From Thalassospiraceae bacterium LMO-SO8 (GTDB lineage Bacteria; Pseudomonadota; Alphaproteobacteria; Rhodospirillales; Casp-alpha2), in assembly GCA_031655335.1 (NCBI GenBank), contig CP134226.1:2972001-3036000 (forward strand): a DNA stretch of 64,000 nucleotides. The letters run 5' to 3'. The notes below the pieces were generated by a model that was not told the origin of the DNA, made no database searches, and saw only the letters and a list, made by a program, of their open reading frames with translations. The translations under genes were made by a program, and so were the position numbers. This document shows, in pieces, positions 34,400 through 43,386 of this stretch; positions within the stretch are counted from its first letter, which is position 1; each line of letters opens with the position of its first letter.

Positions 34400-35266
34400 A
34401 TGAGACTGATGATGTTCGAAGCGTCCGGCGGACCGCGCCTGGGCGTGGTCGATGGCGACAAGGTGATCGACGTCGCCGCTGCCGATCCGGCGTTGCCGAA
34501 GACGATGCTGGCCCTGATCCAGGCCGGCCCGGACGCGCTTTCCCGCGTCGCCGCCGCCGTCAAGGGCGCGGATGCGAAGGCGACCCTGGCGCTCAAGGAC
34601 GTCACGCCGGCGCTGCCCATCGAGCGCCCGGGCAAGTTCGTCTGCGTCGGCCTGAACTACGCCGCCCATGCGCGCGAAGGCGGGCACGAGCCGCCCAAGT
34701 ATCCGTCGCTGTTCGTGCGCTGGCCGTCGTCCCTGGTCGCCGCCGAGGCGCCGGTGATCCTGCCCAAGGTCTGCGACCAACTGGATTACGAGGCCGAGTT
34801 GACCTTCGTCATCGGCAAGGGCGGTCGCGCCATTCCGGAAGACAAGGGGTTGGACCACGTGTTCGGCTACACCCTGTTCAACGACGTCTCGGTCCGCGCC
34901 TGGCAGCGCTATACCCCGCAGTGGACTCAGGGCAAGAACTTCGACGGCACCGGCCCCTTGGGCCCCGTCGTGGTGACGCCGGACGAATTGCCGCCGGGGG
35001 CGTCGGGCCTGCGCATCACGTCGCGGGTCAATGGCGAAACGCGGCAGGACTCCAACACCGGAGACCTGATCTTCGGCGTCGCGCGGCTGGTCGCCATCCT
35101 GTCCGAATTCATGACGCTGGAGCCTGGCGACGTGGTCGCCACCGGCACGCCCTCGGGCGTGGCCCACGCCATGAAGCCGCCGGGCTGGATGAAGGTCGGC
35201 GACAGGGTCGAGGTCGAGGTCGAAGGCATTGGCATCCTGGGCAATCCCATCGTCGCCGAGGCCTGA
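34400..35266 (+). CDS. fumarylacetoacetate hydrolase (FAH) family protein
   Basis: 288 aa with the FAH-family fold: a small N-terminal part, then FVCVGLNYAAHAREGG, SLFVRWPSSLVAAEAPV, the metal-site acidic cluster in DYEAELTFVIGKGGR, VFGYTLFNDVSVRAWQ, GKNFDGTGPLGP and the late GDVVATGTPSGV. Members hydrolyse or decarboxylate acylpyruvates and 2-oxo-acids from aromatic ring breakdown, with Mg or Mn. The substrate is unknown. It diverges from the TetR gene across the palindrome. Confidence 0.93.
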   Translation: MRLMMFEASGGPRLGVVDGDKVIDVAAADPALPKTMLALIQAGPDALSRVAAAVKGADAKATLALKDVTPALPIERPGKFVCVGLNYAAHAREGGHEPPKYPSLFVRWPSSLVAAEAPVILPKVCDQLDYEAELTFVIGKGGRAIPEDKGLDHVFGYTLFNDVSVRAWQRYTPQWTQGKNFDGTGPLGPVVVTPDELPPGASGLRITSRVNGETRQDSNTGDLIFGVARLVAILSEFMTLEPGDVVATGTPSGVAHAMKPPGWMKVGDRVEVEVEGIGILGNPIVAEA

Positions 35267-35283
35267 CGCGGCGTTCCGGGGTG

Positions 35284-35305
35284 GGGGCGGCCTCGGCCGC
35301 CCCTT
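35284..35305 (+). terminator. GC hairpin after the FAH-family gene
   Basis: A 9-bp inverted repeat (35284-35292 with 35295-35303) with a very short loop, followed by TT only; it lies 18 bases after the stop. Confidence 0.4.
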
Positions 35306-35381
35306 GACCCGTGACAGGGCGGTTTTGGCGGCTATGATTGAGCCCGGGACGCGCGTAGACGCGCAAAGGGGAGAGACCGCC

Positions 35382-35816
35382 ATGACCACCTGCCGCCTGA
35401 CGACCGCCGCCGTTATCCTTGCTCTTGGCGCCATGATCGCCGTCGCGGGTTCGGCCCGAGCGGCGGAGGGGCGCATCGGGGTCGAGCTTAACAAGCTGGA
35501 GCCGCTGGCCAGCGCCTGCCGCGCCTATGTGGTGCTGACGAACACGGCGGGCACGGCGTTCCGCGACCTGAAGCTGGATCTGGTGATCTTCGATACGGAT
35601 GGCATCGTCGCCCGCCGCGTGGCGGTGCAGGGCGGGCCGATCCCCGACGGCAAGACGTCGCTCAAGGTGTTCGATATCGACGGCGTGCAATGCGCCAAGA
35701 TCAGCCGGTTTCTGCTGAACGGGGTCATGACCTGCCAGGCCCAGGACGGCAAGCGCGATGACTGTGTCGGATTGATCGACCCGTCGTCCCGCGCGCCGGC
35801 CCCGCTGATCAAGTAG
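35382..35816 (+). CDS. small periplasmic protein of unknown function
   Basis: 144 aa from the ATG at 35382 with GGGGAGAG upstream. Signal peptide to about residue 27 (GSARAAEG). The mature part is a predicted beta-sandwich (IGVELNKLEPLASACRAYVV, then DLKLDLVIFDTDG and KTSLKVFDIDGVQCAKI) with four Cys. Similar conserved hypothetical exported proteins occur in alphaproteobacteria. No functional clue from neighbours. Confidence 0.7.
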   Translation: MTTCRLTTAAVILALGAMIAVAGSARAAEGRIGVELNKLEPLASACRAYVVLTNTAGTAFRDLKLDLVIFDTDGIVARRVAVQGGPIPDGKTSLKVFDIDGVQCAKISRFLLNGVMTCQAQDGKRDDCVGLIDPSSRAPAPLIK

Positions 35817-35844
35817 CGGGCGCGGCCCCGCCGCGGGCGGAAGC

Positions 35845-36015
35845 TCAGGTCAGGTTGTTGGGATCGTAGGAATTGGCGAAGCGCAGGGGCGGCGTGTCCG
35901 TGGACAGGCGGTCTTCCCGCCCGGCGGCGTCATCGGGCCGTTCCTGCACTTCCTTCGACAGGACGGCGAAGGCGGCAAGCACGGCCTGCGGTTTGAGAGC
36001 TTTCCAGAGGAACAT
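35845..36015 (-). CDS. 56-aa protein following bfd
   Basis: ATG at 36015, one base after the bfd stop (TGACATG), TGA at 35845-35847. It begins with an amphipathic helix (MFLWKALKPQAVLAAFAVLS) and ends in a polar DPNNLT tail. The close spacing indicates cotranscription with bfd, so it should be under the same iron control. No family recognised. Confidence 0.5.
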   Translation of the reverse strand: MFLWKALKPQAVLAAFAVLSKEVQERPDDAAGREDRLSTDTPPLRFANSYDPNNLT

Positions 36016-36016
36016 G

Positions 36017-36241
36017 TCAGCCTGCCGCCGCCAGCGCCGGGGTGGGTGCGAACAGGGGCTCGGCGGCGGTATCGGTATCGCGGCGCGCCTGACAGATGGC
36101 CTCGGAAATCTCGCATTCGCATTTGCCGCAGCAGGGTGCGCAGTCGAAATAGGTATGCACGTCGTCCCACTTTTCGGCGCCGGAACGCACCGCTTCCTTG
36201 ACTTCCGTTTCGGTGATTCCGTTGCAATTGCAGACGTACAT
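36017..36241 (-). CDS. bfd: bacterioferritin-associated ferredoxin (Bfd)
   Basis: 74 aa from the ATG at 36241 (MYVCNCNGITETEV). The [2Fe-2S] ligands follow the Bfd pattern: C-x-C at the N-terminus and C-x2-C in the later CAPCCGKCEC stretch. Bfd passes electrons to bacterioferritin to release stored iron and is made under iron starvation. A Fur-box-like site lies 31 bases upstream. The C-terminal 20 residues are an Ala/Pro tail beyond the usual core. Confidence 0.9.
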   Translation of the reverse strand: MYVCNCNGITETEVKEAVRSGAEKWDDVHTYFDCAPCCGKCECEISEAICQARRDTDTAAEPLFAPTPALAAAG

Positions 36242-36271
36242 GGATGCGGTTCCCGGTCGCGGTTTGTTGTT

Positions 36272-36289
36272 GATAATGAGTATCATTCG
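36272..36289 (-). promoter_or_regulatory. Fur-box-like operator of bfd
   Basis: GATAATGAGTATCATTCG resembles the Fur consensus GATAATGATAATCATTATC (by eye, most positions of both halves). It is 31 bases before the bfd start and lies between bfd and the divergent permease gene. Confidence 0.7.
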
Positions 36290-36436
36290 TTCTGCGAATG
36301 ATTGTCAATATCGTAAGATTAAAATTCGATTTCAAGCCCCCTGGGCGAATTCTCTTGAACCCCCTTGGCGATTGAGGGGACTCTGACACGGGGGCGGCCT
36401 GCCGCCTGGGCGGTCGCGTATGGGGGGATAAAGGCG

Positions 36437-38197
36437 TTGAGCACGGAAAACCAGGAAACGGACTTGAAGTACGCGGTGGACGAAACGCCGCCGCTGGCGC
36501 TTTCCGCCGGATTGGGGCTACAGGTCGTCATACTGATCATTGCCGGCATCGTCCTTGCGCCTGTTATTGTCATCCGCGCGGCCGGGGATCCCGGCGGGGC
36601 GGCATCCTGGGCCGTTTTCGCGGCGCTGGTCGTCTGCGGTATCACCACGATGATCCAAGCACGGCCGATCAAGATGCCGCTGCTGGGCCAGTGCGGGGCC
36701 GGTTTCGTCCTATTCATGGGAACGTCGGGCGCCTTCATGGCGATTTCCGTCGATGCCATCAAGTCGGGTGGCATGGCGTTGCTGGCGACCCTGGTGCTCA
36801 TGTCGTCGCTGATTCAGTTCCTGTTTTCCTTCCGTCTGGGGTATCTGCGCCGGATCATCACGCCGACGGTCGGCGGAACGGTCATCATGATGATCGCCGT
36901 GACGGTGTTTCCCATCATCTTCAAAATGCTCAACGCGCCCATGCCTGGTGTTCCCGAAGGCAGCGCCGCCGCGCCGGTGACGGCGATTGCGACCTTCGTG
37001 GTGATCGTCGGTGTCTCCCTGTTCGGCAAGGGCCCCATTCGTCTATGGGGGCCGCTCATCGGCGTCGCGGTCGGCTGCGCGATCGCCTTTGCCATGGGGG
37101 CGTTCGATCTGTCCAAGGTCGCCGCCGCCAGTTGGATCGGTTTGCCGGAAGGCACCTGGCCAGGCTTGGACCTGTCGTTCGGGACCGACTTTTGGCGGCT
37201 TCTGATCCCCTTCGCTATCGTCACCATCGTCGGCGCCATCGAAACCTATGGCGACGGCGTGGCCATTCAGCGCCTGTCCAAGCGCCGCCAAGAGCCCATC
37301 GACTTCCGCGCCGTGCAGGGGGCGGTGAACGCGGACGGTCTCGGCAATTTCCTGTCGGGCCTATCGGGCACCCTGCCCAACACGACTTATTCGACGAGCC
37401 TGTCCGTGGTCGACCTGACCGGCGTGGGCGCGCGCGCGGTGGGTTTGTTCGGCGGCGCGTTTCTGATCCTGTTCGCGTTCTGCCCGAAGATTTCCGCCTT
37501 CCTGATTTCGATCCCGTCACCCATCGCCGCCGCCTACATCATGCTTCTGCTGATCCTTCTGTTCATGCACGGACTAAAACTGGTGACCGAGGACGGTCTT
37601 ACCTTCGAGAACGGTATGATCGTCTGTGTCTCTTTCTGGCTGGCCGTGGGTTTTCAGGAACAGGCGATTTTCGCCGGTTACCTGCCGGCCTGGGCGCGGG
37701 AACTGTTCGACAACGGGATGACTGCGGGCGGCATCGTCGCCATCGTGCTTTCGGTAATGGTCGGGTTCAAACGGGGCCGGGTGAAGAGCCTGCAACTGGC
37801 GCCCGGCCTGTCGTCCATTCCCAAGGTGCAGGAGTTCCTGACCGAAGCCGGCACCAAGGCCGGCTGGGACCATCACGCCATCCTGCGCCTGGAACTGGCG
37901 GGCGAGGAAGCCATGCTGTTCCTCATCGGCCAACTCGATGAAAACGGGGATGGCGGTGGCGCGCGTCAGATCCGCGTGTCCACGCGGCGGGTGCGCGACC
38001 AGATTGAGGTCGAAATCCTGTCCGGCGCCGTCGACGGCAACCTGGAACAGGCGGTCGAAGGGATCGACCGGCAGTCGCTGCCGCACGCCGACGACGTGGG
38101 CCTGCGCATCCTCAGCGGCCTCGCCGAGCGGGTGCGCCATGAACAGTTCTACGGCGTCGATGTGCTGCTGCTGACCCTGGACAGCCGGCCGCTTTAG
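36437..38197 (+). CDS. NCS2 (xanthine/uracil) permease fused to a C-terminal ATPase-like domain
   Basis: 586 aa. No ATG fits; the TTG at 36437 after a G-rich stretch and AAGG is the best start. Residues about 15-450 are an NCS2 nucleobase:cation symporter with about 12-14 membrane helices; ETYGDGVAIQRLSKR and NADGLGNFLSGLSGTLPNTT match the TM8/TM10 substrate motifs. The last ~120 residues are soluble: DHHAILRLELAGEEAMLFLI recalls the N-box helix of GHKL/RsbW-type ATPases, and DDVGLRILSGLAERVRHEQF the later ATP-lid region. Such a fusion could link transport to signalling. It overlaps the convergent DUF1513 gene by four bases. Confidence 0.8.
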   Translation: MSTENQETDLKYAVDETPPLALSAGLGLQVVILIIAGIVLAPVIVIRAAGDPGGAASWAVFAALVVCGITTMIQARPIKMPLLGQCGAGFVLFMGTSGAFMAISVDAIKSGGMALLATLVLMSSLIQFLFSFRLGYLRRIITPTVGGTVIMMIAVTVFPIIFKMLNAPMPGVPEGSAAAPVTAIATFVVIVGVSLFGKGPIRLWGPLIGVAVGCAIAFAMGAFDLSKVAAASWIGLPEGTWPGLDLSFGTDFWRLLIPFAIVTIVGAIETYGDGVAIQRLSKRRQEPIDFRAVQGAVNADGLGNFLSGLSGTLPNTTYSTSLSVVDLTGVGARAVGLFGGAFLILFAFCPKISAFLISIPSPIAAAYIMLLLILLFMHGLKLVTEDGLTFENGMIVCVSFWLAVGFQEQAIFAGYLPAWARELFDNGMTAGGIVAIVLSVMVGFKRGRVKSLQLAPGLSSIPKVQEFLTEAGTKAGWDHHAILRLELAGEEAMLFLIGQLDENGDGGGARQIRVSTRRVRDQIEVEILSGAVDGNLEQAVEGIDRQSLPHADDVGLRILSGLAERVRHEQFYGVDVLLLTLDSRPL

Positions 38198-39330
38198 GCG
38201 CTGCGCCCGTCCGGGACGGCCAGCAGGTGATTGTCCCAGGGGGCGCCCTGAAGGTTGCCGCGCGGTGTTGCGTGGTCCGGCCCGCCGACCACGAAGGCGC
38301 CGGTGCCGCCGGTCAGCACGAAACTGCCGTCGGCGGGGCCGGGGGCCAGACCGCAGCCGTCGGCGATCGCCACATTGCCGGCCAGTTCGCCGGTCAGGGT
38401 GTCCCAGAACAAGACCCGATTGCCGCGCGGGGCGCTGACCGCGGCCAGTTTCCCGCCCCGGTCCACGGCGACGGATCCGCAATAGCCGCCCAGGTTCAGG
38501 GTCGTCGCCTCGGGGGCGTTCAAATCGTCGATCCGCCCCGATCCAGGCCGATGTAGGCCGACCAGCGGCAGGCCGTCGGTGGCCGGGCCCTGGTCCTGGC
38601 AGGCGAATACCACGCGTCCGTCGGAGAAGGCCGCGAGATGGCGGATGCTCAGCAAGTGACGGCGGCCAGGGGCATGGGCGACGCTGTCTTCCAGGCGTCC
38701 GCTGGCCAGGTCCACATAGGCCAGGTTGGGCGCCATGGTGCCCAGGTTCAACTTGGCGCGGCCACTGTCCGGATGGGTCAGGATGCCGCCGTTGGCGACC
38801 GCCAGGGTATGGCCGCCGGGCATCAGCACCAGTTCGTGGCATCCGACGCCGTGGCTCGGCAACTCTCCCACGCGCTTGAACCCGTCGGCGGCGTCATAGA
38901 CGCCGATGCAGCCACGCGCGTTGTCGTAATCGTTTTCCGTGGCGAACAGGTGGCGGCCCGTCGGCTCGAACACCGCATGGCCCTGGAAATGCCGCCCGGC
39001 GGGGGCATGGAACAGACGGGCCGGGCCATCGCCATCGATGGCGATGGCGGCGGCGAAGGTGCCGGGCCGCCGCGCCAAGGCGACGGCAAGTTTGCCGTCG
39101 GGACGAAGGGCGAAGCCGTGACCCCGCGCGGGCAGGTCGACCTGGCGCAGGATACGGCCCCCGGCGTCGGCGACGCAGGCGACGAAGCGATAGGGCTCGG
39201 CCCGGCCGTCGCCTAGGCGGCGCACGCCCAGGTAACGTGGGCCTCTGGAGGCAGCCCAGACGCCGGGCGCCATGAGGAAGACCAAGCCGCCCGCGCCAAA
39301 GCCCAGCAGGGTTCGCCGTGTCCTCTCCAT
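38194..39330 (-). CDS. DUF1513 protein of the imelysin iron operon
   Basis: 378 aa with a Tat signal (RTRRTLLGFGAGG) at the N-terminus, so it is exported folded. The rest is a beta-propeller-like repeat protein (GHGFALRPDGKLAVALARR, GHAVFEPTGRHLFATENDYD, then SDGRVVFACQDQG), as in DUF1513, usually found with imelysin and di-haem oxidoreductase genes. Last gene of a minus-strand operon, three bases after the second imelysin. Function is not established; a periplasmic role in iron handling is inferred from context. Confidence 0.85.
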   Translation of the reverse strand: MERTRRTLLGFGAGGLVFLMAPGVWAASRGPRYLGVRRLGDGRAEPYRFVACVADAGGRILRQVDLPARGHGFALRPDGKLAVALARRPGTFAAAIAIDGDGPARLFHAPAGRHFQGHAVFEPTGRHLFATENDYDNARGCIGVYDAADGFKRVGELPSHGVGCHELVLMPGGHTLAVANGGILTHPDSGRAKLNLGTMAPNLAYVDLASGRLEDSVAHAPGRRHLLSIRHLAAFSDGRVVFACQDQGPATDGLPLVGLHRPGSGRIDDLNAPEATTLNLGGYCGSVAVDRGGKLAAVSAPRGNRVLFWDTLTGELAGNVAIADGCGLAPGPADGSFVLTGGTGAFVVGGPDHATPRGNLQGAPWDNHLLAVPDGRSA

Positions 39331-39332
39331 GA

Positions 39333-40400
39333 TCAGTCTCCGTCCAGTGAATTGAAGCCGAGGACGAGGTCGAGCGCCTCGGACACATTGACGACGACCA
39401 GTTCATGCAGGTCTTGGACGTCGCTTTTCAAAACCTTGATGCGCAGCGGCCCTTTTTCGGTCTTGAGCACCGCCGCGATGGACGGGCCCAGGTCGCGCGT
39501 GAACTTGATCAGATAGGTGAACTGATGGCGGATCAGGCCGTCCTCTCCCTTGCCGATATGGCTGCCCTTGGCCGTGGCGAGGCCGTCGTAGAGATCTTCA
39601 AGCGCGACCAGATTGTGCACCACGTTGCGCAGGGCGCGGCCGCTCATCCAGTTTTCCGCCCGGCGAGGCCGGGTCTTGCCGTCGGATCCCAGTGGGGCGC
39701 CCAGCTTCAATTCGGCCACGGCGCCCAGGCCCGTGGCCAGATCGTTGAACAGGTCCGTGGTCACGCGTTTGGCCGGTCGGCCCGCCGCCGGATCCTTGGC
39801 CCAGCGGCCTTCCAGGCCGGCGGCGATGTTGTGCAGGTTGACCGTGATGGCGCCGGCCACGGCACAGGGCGTCACCGGCCCGTCACCGGATGTCAGGGAT
39901 GTGGGGGCGTCCTTGGCGAACAGCAGACGTTCCAGGGCGGGAAAACCCTGCACGGCGATGGAGACATGGGCGAAGCTTTCCGGTTTCAGAATGCCGCCGT
40001 CCTTGTGCGCCATCAGCCGCGCCAGATGCTTGTCGACCAGGCTCTTGCGGTCGGGCCAGAACTTGACGCGGATATGGGTGTCCGCCGCCGCCGCCGGGCC
40101 CTGGCGCAGGTGTTCGACTTCCTGCCAGGCGTCCAGCGCGCCGTGGAAGGCATCGCGGGTGGCATTGATCGCGGCGGGCGTGACGTCGGGACACAGCTTC
40201 CGGGCCGCGTCGGCAAGTGCTGCGGTCTTTTCCGTGAATGCGTGATAGCGGGGCAGCAGGTGGTTCTTGACGATGGCGGCGTTGATCGCGCCGTAGTTGA
40301 TCGCCGTGGCGGCGGCCCGCACGGGAGACGCCAGGACGCTTGCCGCCAGAAGGGCGGTCAGGACCGCCGCCGGGCGCAGCAGGGTACGATGAGGGGTCAT
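39333..40400 (-). CDS. imelysin-family periplasmic protein (second copy)
   Basis: 355 aa from the ATG at 40400, overlapping the stop of the di-haem gene (ATGA). Signal peptide to about residue 28 (ASPVRAAAT). Two imelysin-type helical bundles (AFHGALDAWQEVEHLRQGPA; FPALERLLFAKDAP, where the first copy has GYHAIEFLLWGQD). The canonical GxHxxE motif is degraded here to GFPALE, so its metal-binding differs from the first imelysin. It likely works with the neighbouring cytochrome and DUF1513. Confidence 0.85.
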   Translation of the reverse strand: MTPHRTLLRPAAVLTALLAASVLASPVRAAATAINYGAINAAIVKNHLLPRYHAFTEKTAALADAARKLCPDVTPAAINATRDAFHGALDAWQEVEHLRQGPAAAADTHIRVKFWPDRKSLVDKHLARLMAHKDGGILKPESFAHVSIAVQGFPALERLLFAKDAPTSLTSGDGPVTPCAVAGAITVNLHNIAAGLEGRWAKDPAAGRPAKRVTTDLFNDLATGLGAVAELKLGAPLGSDGKTRPRRAENWMSGRALRNVVHNLVALEDLYDGLATAKGSHIGKGEDGLIRHQFTYLIKFTRDLGPSIAAVLKTEKGPLRIKVLKSDVQDLHELVVVNVSEALDLVLGFNSLDGD

Positions 40401-41905
40401 AACGAATTCAGGAAGGCGAGCAGGGCCTCCCGCTCCTTTGTGGGTAATTTTCGAACGGCTTCCCTGGCGGCCTCGGCTTCGCCGCCGTGCCACAGGATGG
40501 CTTCCAGCAGGTTGCGGGCGCGGCCGTCGTGCAGGAAGAAGGTATGGCCGCTGACGACCTTGGTCAAACCGATGCCCCAGAGCGGCGCCGTGCGCCATTC
40601 GCGGCCGTCGGCCAGACCTTCCGGGCGGCCGTCGGCCAAACCCGCGCCCATGTCGTGCAGCAACATGTCCGTATAGGGCCAGATCAGCTGATGGGAATGT
40701 TCGGGCCGTGCGGGGTCCGTGCGGGTCACGAACTTGGGCCGGTGGCAGGCCGCGCAGCCGCTGTCGTAGAACACTTTCTTGCCGGCCAGGACCTGGGGCT
40801 TATCGACATCGCGCCGCTTGGGCACGGCCAGGTTGCGGGCATAGAAGGTGACCAGGGCCAGAATCTTTTCCGAGGCTTCCATGCCGTCGGCGGTGGGATT
40901 GTCGGCGTCGGGCGTGGTCCCCCCGTCGGGGGCGGTGCGGCAGGCGGCCTGCGCCTGGGTGCAATCGCCCCAATGGGCGCGGACGACCGGGTTGGAAATC
41001 CCGATATCGCCGGCGAAGGCATGGCCGGACTGCTGGCGCACGGTCGGATCGCCCGCCTTCCAGCCGAACCGGCCGAGGGCGGGTTTGTCCGCGTCCTTGT
41101 CCCACACCCGCTGCACGCGCCCGGAAACGCCGTCGCCGTCGGCATCGTCCGGGTCGGCGCCCTGGACGATGTCGGCTTCGTCGATCATTTCCAGAAGGCC
41201 GAGCCCGATCATCGGCGTGGCGACGCGGGGGGAGATCATGGTCTGGGGATGCAGGGGACCATAGGCCAGGTCGGTGACCGTGTAGGCCGGGCGGCGCAGG
41301 TTGACGACCATGCCGTCGCCCAAGGTGACGGGCATTTCGGTATAGGTGATGTGCATGCGGCCTTCCGGGTCGATGCCCTGGACCGCGAAGTCCTGCAACT
41401 GCGTGCCGTAGGTCGGCTCGGCGATGACGGTGGCGCGGGCGTCGACCAAGGATTTTCGTTCGGCCTCGGTCTGCGGCGGGATCGACAGGCGCAGGAACAT
41501 GGACACGGCGCTGTCGTCGGGCCAGTTGGCCTTGGGCGGGTGGCCGCGCCCGTCCTTCAGATGACAGCGTTGGCAGGATCGGGCGTTGAACAGAGGGCCC
41601 AGGCCGTCGGCGGATTGTGTCGACGCCGGGGCGGAAACCCAAAGCCGGCGGAAAAATCCGTTGCCGACCTTGAAATCCAGTTCCTGGGCAAAAGGCAGAT
41701 TGCCCGACGAATGGGAAAAGGCGTCGGCGTTGACGGCCTTTTGCGAGGTCGCGGCACCGCCCGACATGGCTTCAAAGGCCTCGGCCCTGGTGAAGTCCGT
41801 GGCCGGTTTCACGACCTCCCGTTCTCTCTCGCCGGACGCAGCGGGGGCGCCGGCGGTCAAGACCATCATGGCGGCAACGCTGGCCCAGCGGGCGGCCGGA
41901 AACAT
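40397..41905 (-). CDS. di-haem c-type cytochrome oxidoreductase (DUF1111/DHOR)
   Basis: 502 aa with a signal peptide (to about residue 24) and two haem-binding motifs, CQRCH in the N-terminal half and CAACH in the C-terminal half. Between them lie DHOR-family stretches such as SADGLGPLFNARSCQRCH, and near the end GHTFFLHDGRARNLLEAIL. Members resemble MauG and bacterial peroxidases and often sit beside imelysins. It should be periplasmic and redox-active, possibly setting the iron oxidation state. Coupled to the second imelysin by an ATGA overlap. Confidence 0.9.
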   Translation of the reverse strand: MFPAARWASVAAMMVLTAGAPAASGEREREVVKPATDFTRAEAFEAMSGGAATSQKAVNADAFSHSSGNLPFAQELDFKVGNGFFRRLWVSAPASTQSADGLGPLFNARSCQRCHLKDGRGHPPKANWPDDSAVSMFLRLSIPPQTEAERKSLVDARATVIAEPTYGTQLQDFAVQGIDPEGRMHITYTEMPVTLGDGMVVNLRRPAYTVTDLAYGPLHPQTMISPRVATPMIGLGLLEMIDEADIVQGADPDDADGDGVSGRVQRVWDKDADKPALGRFGWKAGDPTVRQQSGHAFAGDIGISNPVVRAHWGDCTQAQAACRTAPDGGTTPDADNPTADGMEASEKILALVTFYARNLAVPKRRDVDKPQVLAGKKVFYDSGCAACHRPKFVTRTDPARPEHSHQLIWPYTDMLLHDMGAGLADGRPEGLADGREWRTAPLWGIGLTKVVSGHTFFLHDGRARNLLEAILWHGGEAEAAREAVRKLPTKEREALLAFLNSL

Positions 41906-42011
41906 CTTGGGCAGGTATCCTCGGTCAGGCTAGGGGTGGCTGTCTGCGGCCGGGTCGGGCGGGCGGCGGTTTCCGGTGGAGGGCGGAAACCGCCGCCCGT
42001 TCTCCCCCCTG

Positions 42012-43289
42012 CTATTTGAACACGGCGGACGGATTGTCAAGGCTGTCGGAGCCTTCGAAGGACACGCCGCTGAGGCCCAGCGGCGCCATCGCGCTCTCGA
42101 TCGCCTTGGCCTGAGCGACCAGACCGTCGACCACATCCTGGATGATCTTGTTCCCGGCGGCGTTGCCTTCGCCGATCATCTGGTCATAGGCCATGACGCG
42201 GCGGTCGGCCGTGTCCTTCATGACCTGTATGCGGGCCAGGGTGGCGCTTAAGGCCGCGTCGATCTTGCCCGCCAGCTTGGCGTCCTTGGCCTTGATCAGG
42301 TCGGCCAGGCTCGGCCCCTGAACGACGGAGCCGTCGATGCGGGCATAGCGCCCGGCGTAGATGGACATCATGCCGACCTGGTCGAAGTAGTGGGAATTAT
42401 GGGTGTTGTCGGCGAAGCAATCGTGTTCTTCCTCGGGATCGTGGAGCATGAGGCCGAGCTTGATGCGCTCACCGGCCAACTCACCGTAGGACAGGCTGCC
42501 CAGGCCCTTGATGATGGCGCCGACGCCCTTGGCCTTGTCGGCGGTCACGGCGGCGCGCGCCGCCCCGCCCGGAGCCCACTGACCGACGATGTCCTTGAGG
42601 TCCGAGATCAGAAGCTCGGTCGTCGCCGTCAGGTACTGGGCCCGGCGGTCGCAATTGCCGTGGGTGCAGTTCTTGGTGTCGAAGTCCGTATGCGGCCGGT
42701 TGCCGGCACCCGGGCTCGTGCCGTTGAGGTCCTGGCCCCACAGCAGGAATTCGATGGCGTGATAGCCCGACGCGACGTTGGCCTCGACGCCGTCGACCTC
42801 GTGCAGCTTGCCCGAGATCAGGTCCGGCGTGATCTTGGACGCGTCGATGGTCTTGCCGCCCAGGCGCAGGGACGGATTGGCGATCACGTTGGCGGTGTAA
42901 TAGGGATTGTCCTTGGATTCCTTGCCATAGGATGCGTCGACATAGTCGATCATCCCCTCGTCAAGCGGCCAAGCGTTGACCTTGCCTTCCCAGTCATCGA
43001 CGGCGGCGTTGCCGAAGCGGAAGCCTTCGGTCTGTTGATAGGGCTGACGCGCGGCGATCCAGGCGGCGCGGGCGCGCAGCAGCGACGCGCGCGAGGGCGA
43101 GGCGACCAACTGGGCGATGGCGGACTGGAGGGTTTCGGCGGTAATCAACGCGTCTTCGTACATGGCATGGGCGATGTCGGCATAGGTATCGAGCACCTTT
43201 GCCGGATCGGCCGCGCGGGCGGGCGCCGCGCCGAACGCCGTGGCCGCCAGCATGCAGCCGACGGCGAATGCGGTTGTGAAGCGTTTCAT
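42012..43289 (-). CDS. imelysin-family iron-uptake protein (IrpA-like)
   Basis: 425 aa with AAAGGAGAG before the ATG and a signal peptide to about residue 26 (PARAADP). It has the full imelysin pattern: FRFGNAAVDDWEGKVNAWPL, the GxHxxE motif in SGYHAIEFLLWGQDL, and the second bundle with HDCFADNTHNSHYFDQVGM. IrpA-type proteins are periplasmic and needed for growth under low iron in cyanobacteria; peptidase activity is doubtful. It is the main imelysin of the operon. Confidence 0.92.
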   Translation of the reverse strand: MKRFTTAFAVGCMLAATAFGAAPARAADPAKVLDTYADIAHAMYEDALITAETLQSAIAQLVASPSRASLLRARAAWIAARQPYQQTEGFRFGNAAVDDWEGKVNAWPLDEGMIDYVDASYGKESKDNPYYTANVIANPSLRLGGKTIDASKITPDLISGKLHEVDGVEANVASGYHAIEFLLWGQDLNGTSPGAGNRPHTDFDTKNCTHGNCDRRAQYLTATTELLISDLKDIVGQWAPGGAARAAVTADKAKGVGAIIKGLGSLSYGELAGERIKLGLMLHDPEEEHDCFADNTHNSHYFDQVGMMSIYAGRYARIDGSVVQGPSLADLIKAKDAKLAGKIDAALSATLARIQVMKDTADRRVMAYDQMIGEGNAAGNKIIQDVVDGLVAQAKAIESAMAPLGLSGVSFEGSDSLDNPSAVFK

Positions 43290-43386
43290 GGGTCTCTCCT
43301 TTGGTATTTTGCGTTTCTGGTCCGCCTTGGCGGCTTGGTTCCGCAGGGGGTGTTGTGAATAAGACGAATGAGGTGGCGAAAACCGG

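Noticed and set aside
36691-37941. Long frame overlapping the NCS2 permease
   Set aside because: Arg/His-rich shadow of a clear membrane protein; no domain and no start signal.
40487-42019. Long plus-strand frame opposite the di-haem oxidoreductase
   Set aside because: The minus-strand gene has two CxxCH motifs and operon context; the plus frame is a shadow.
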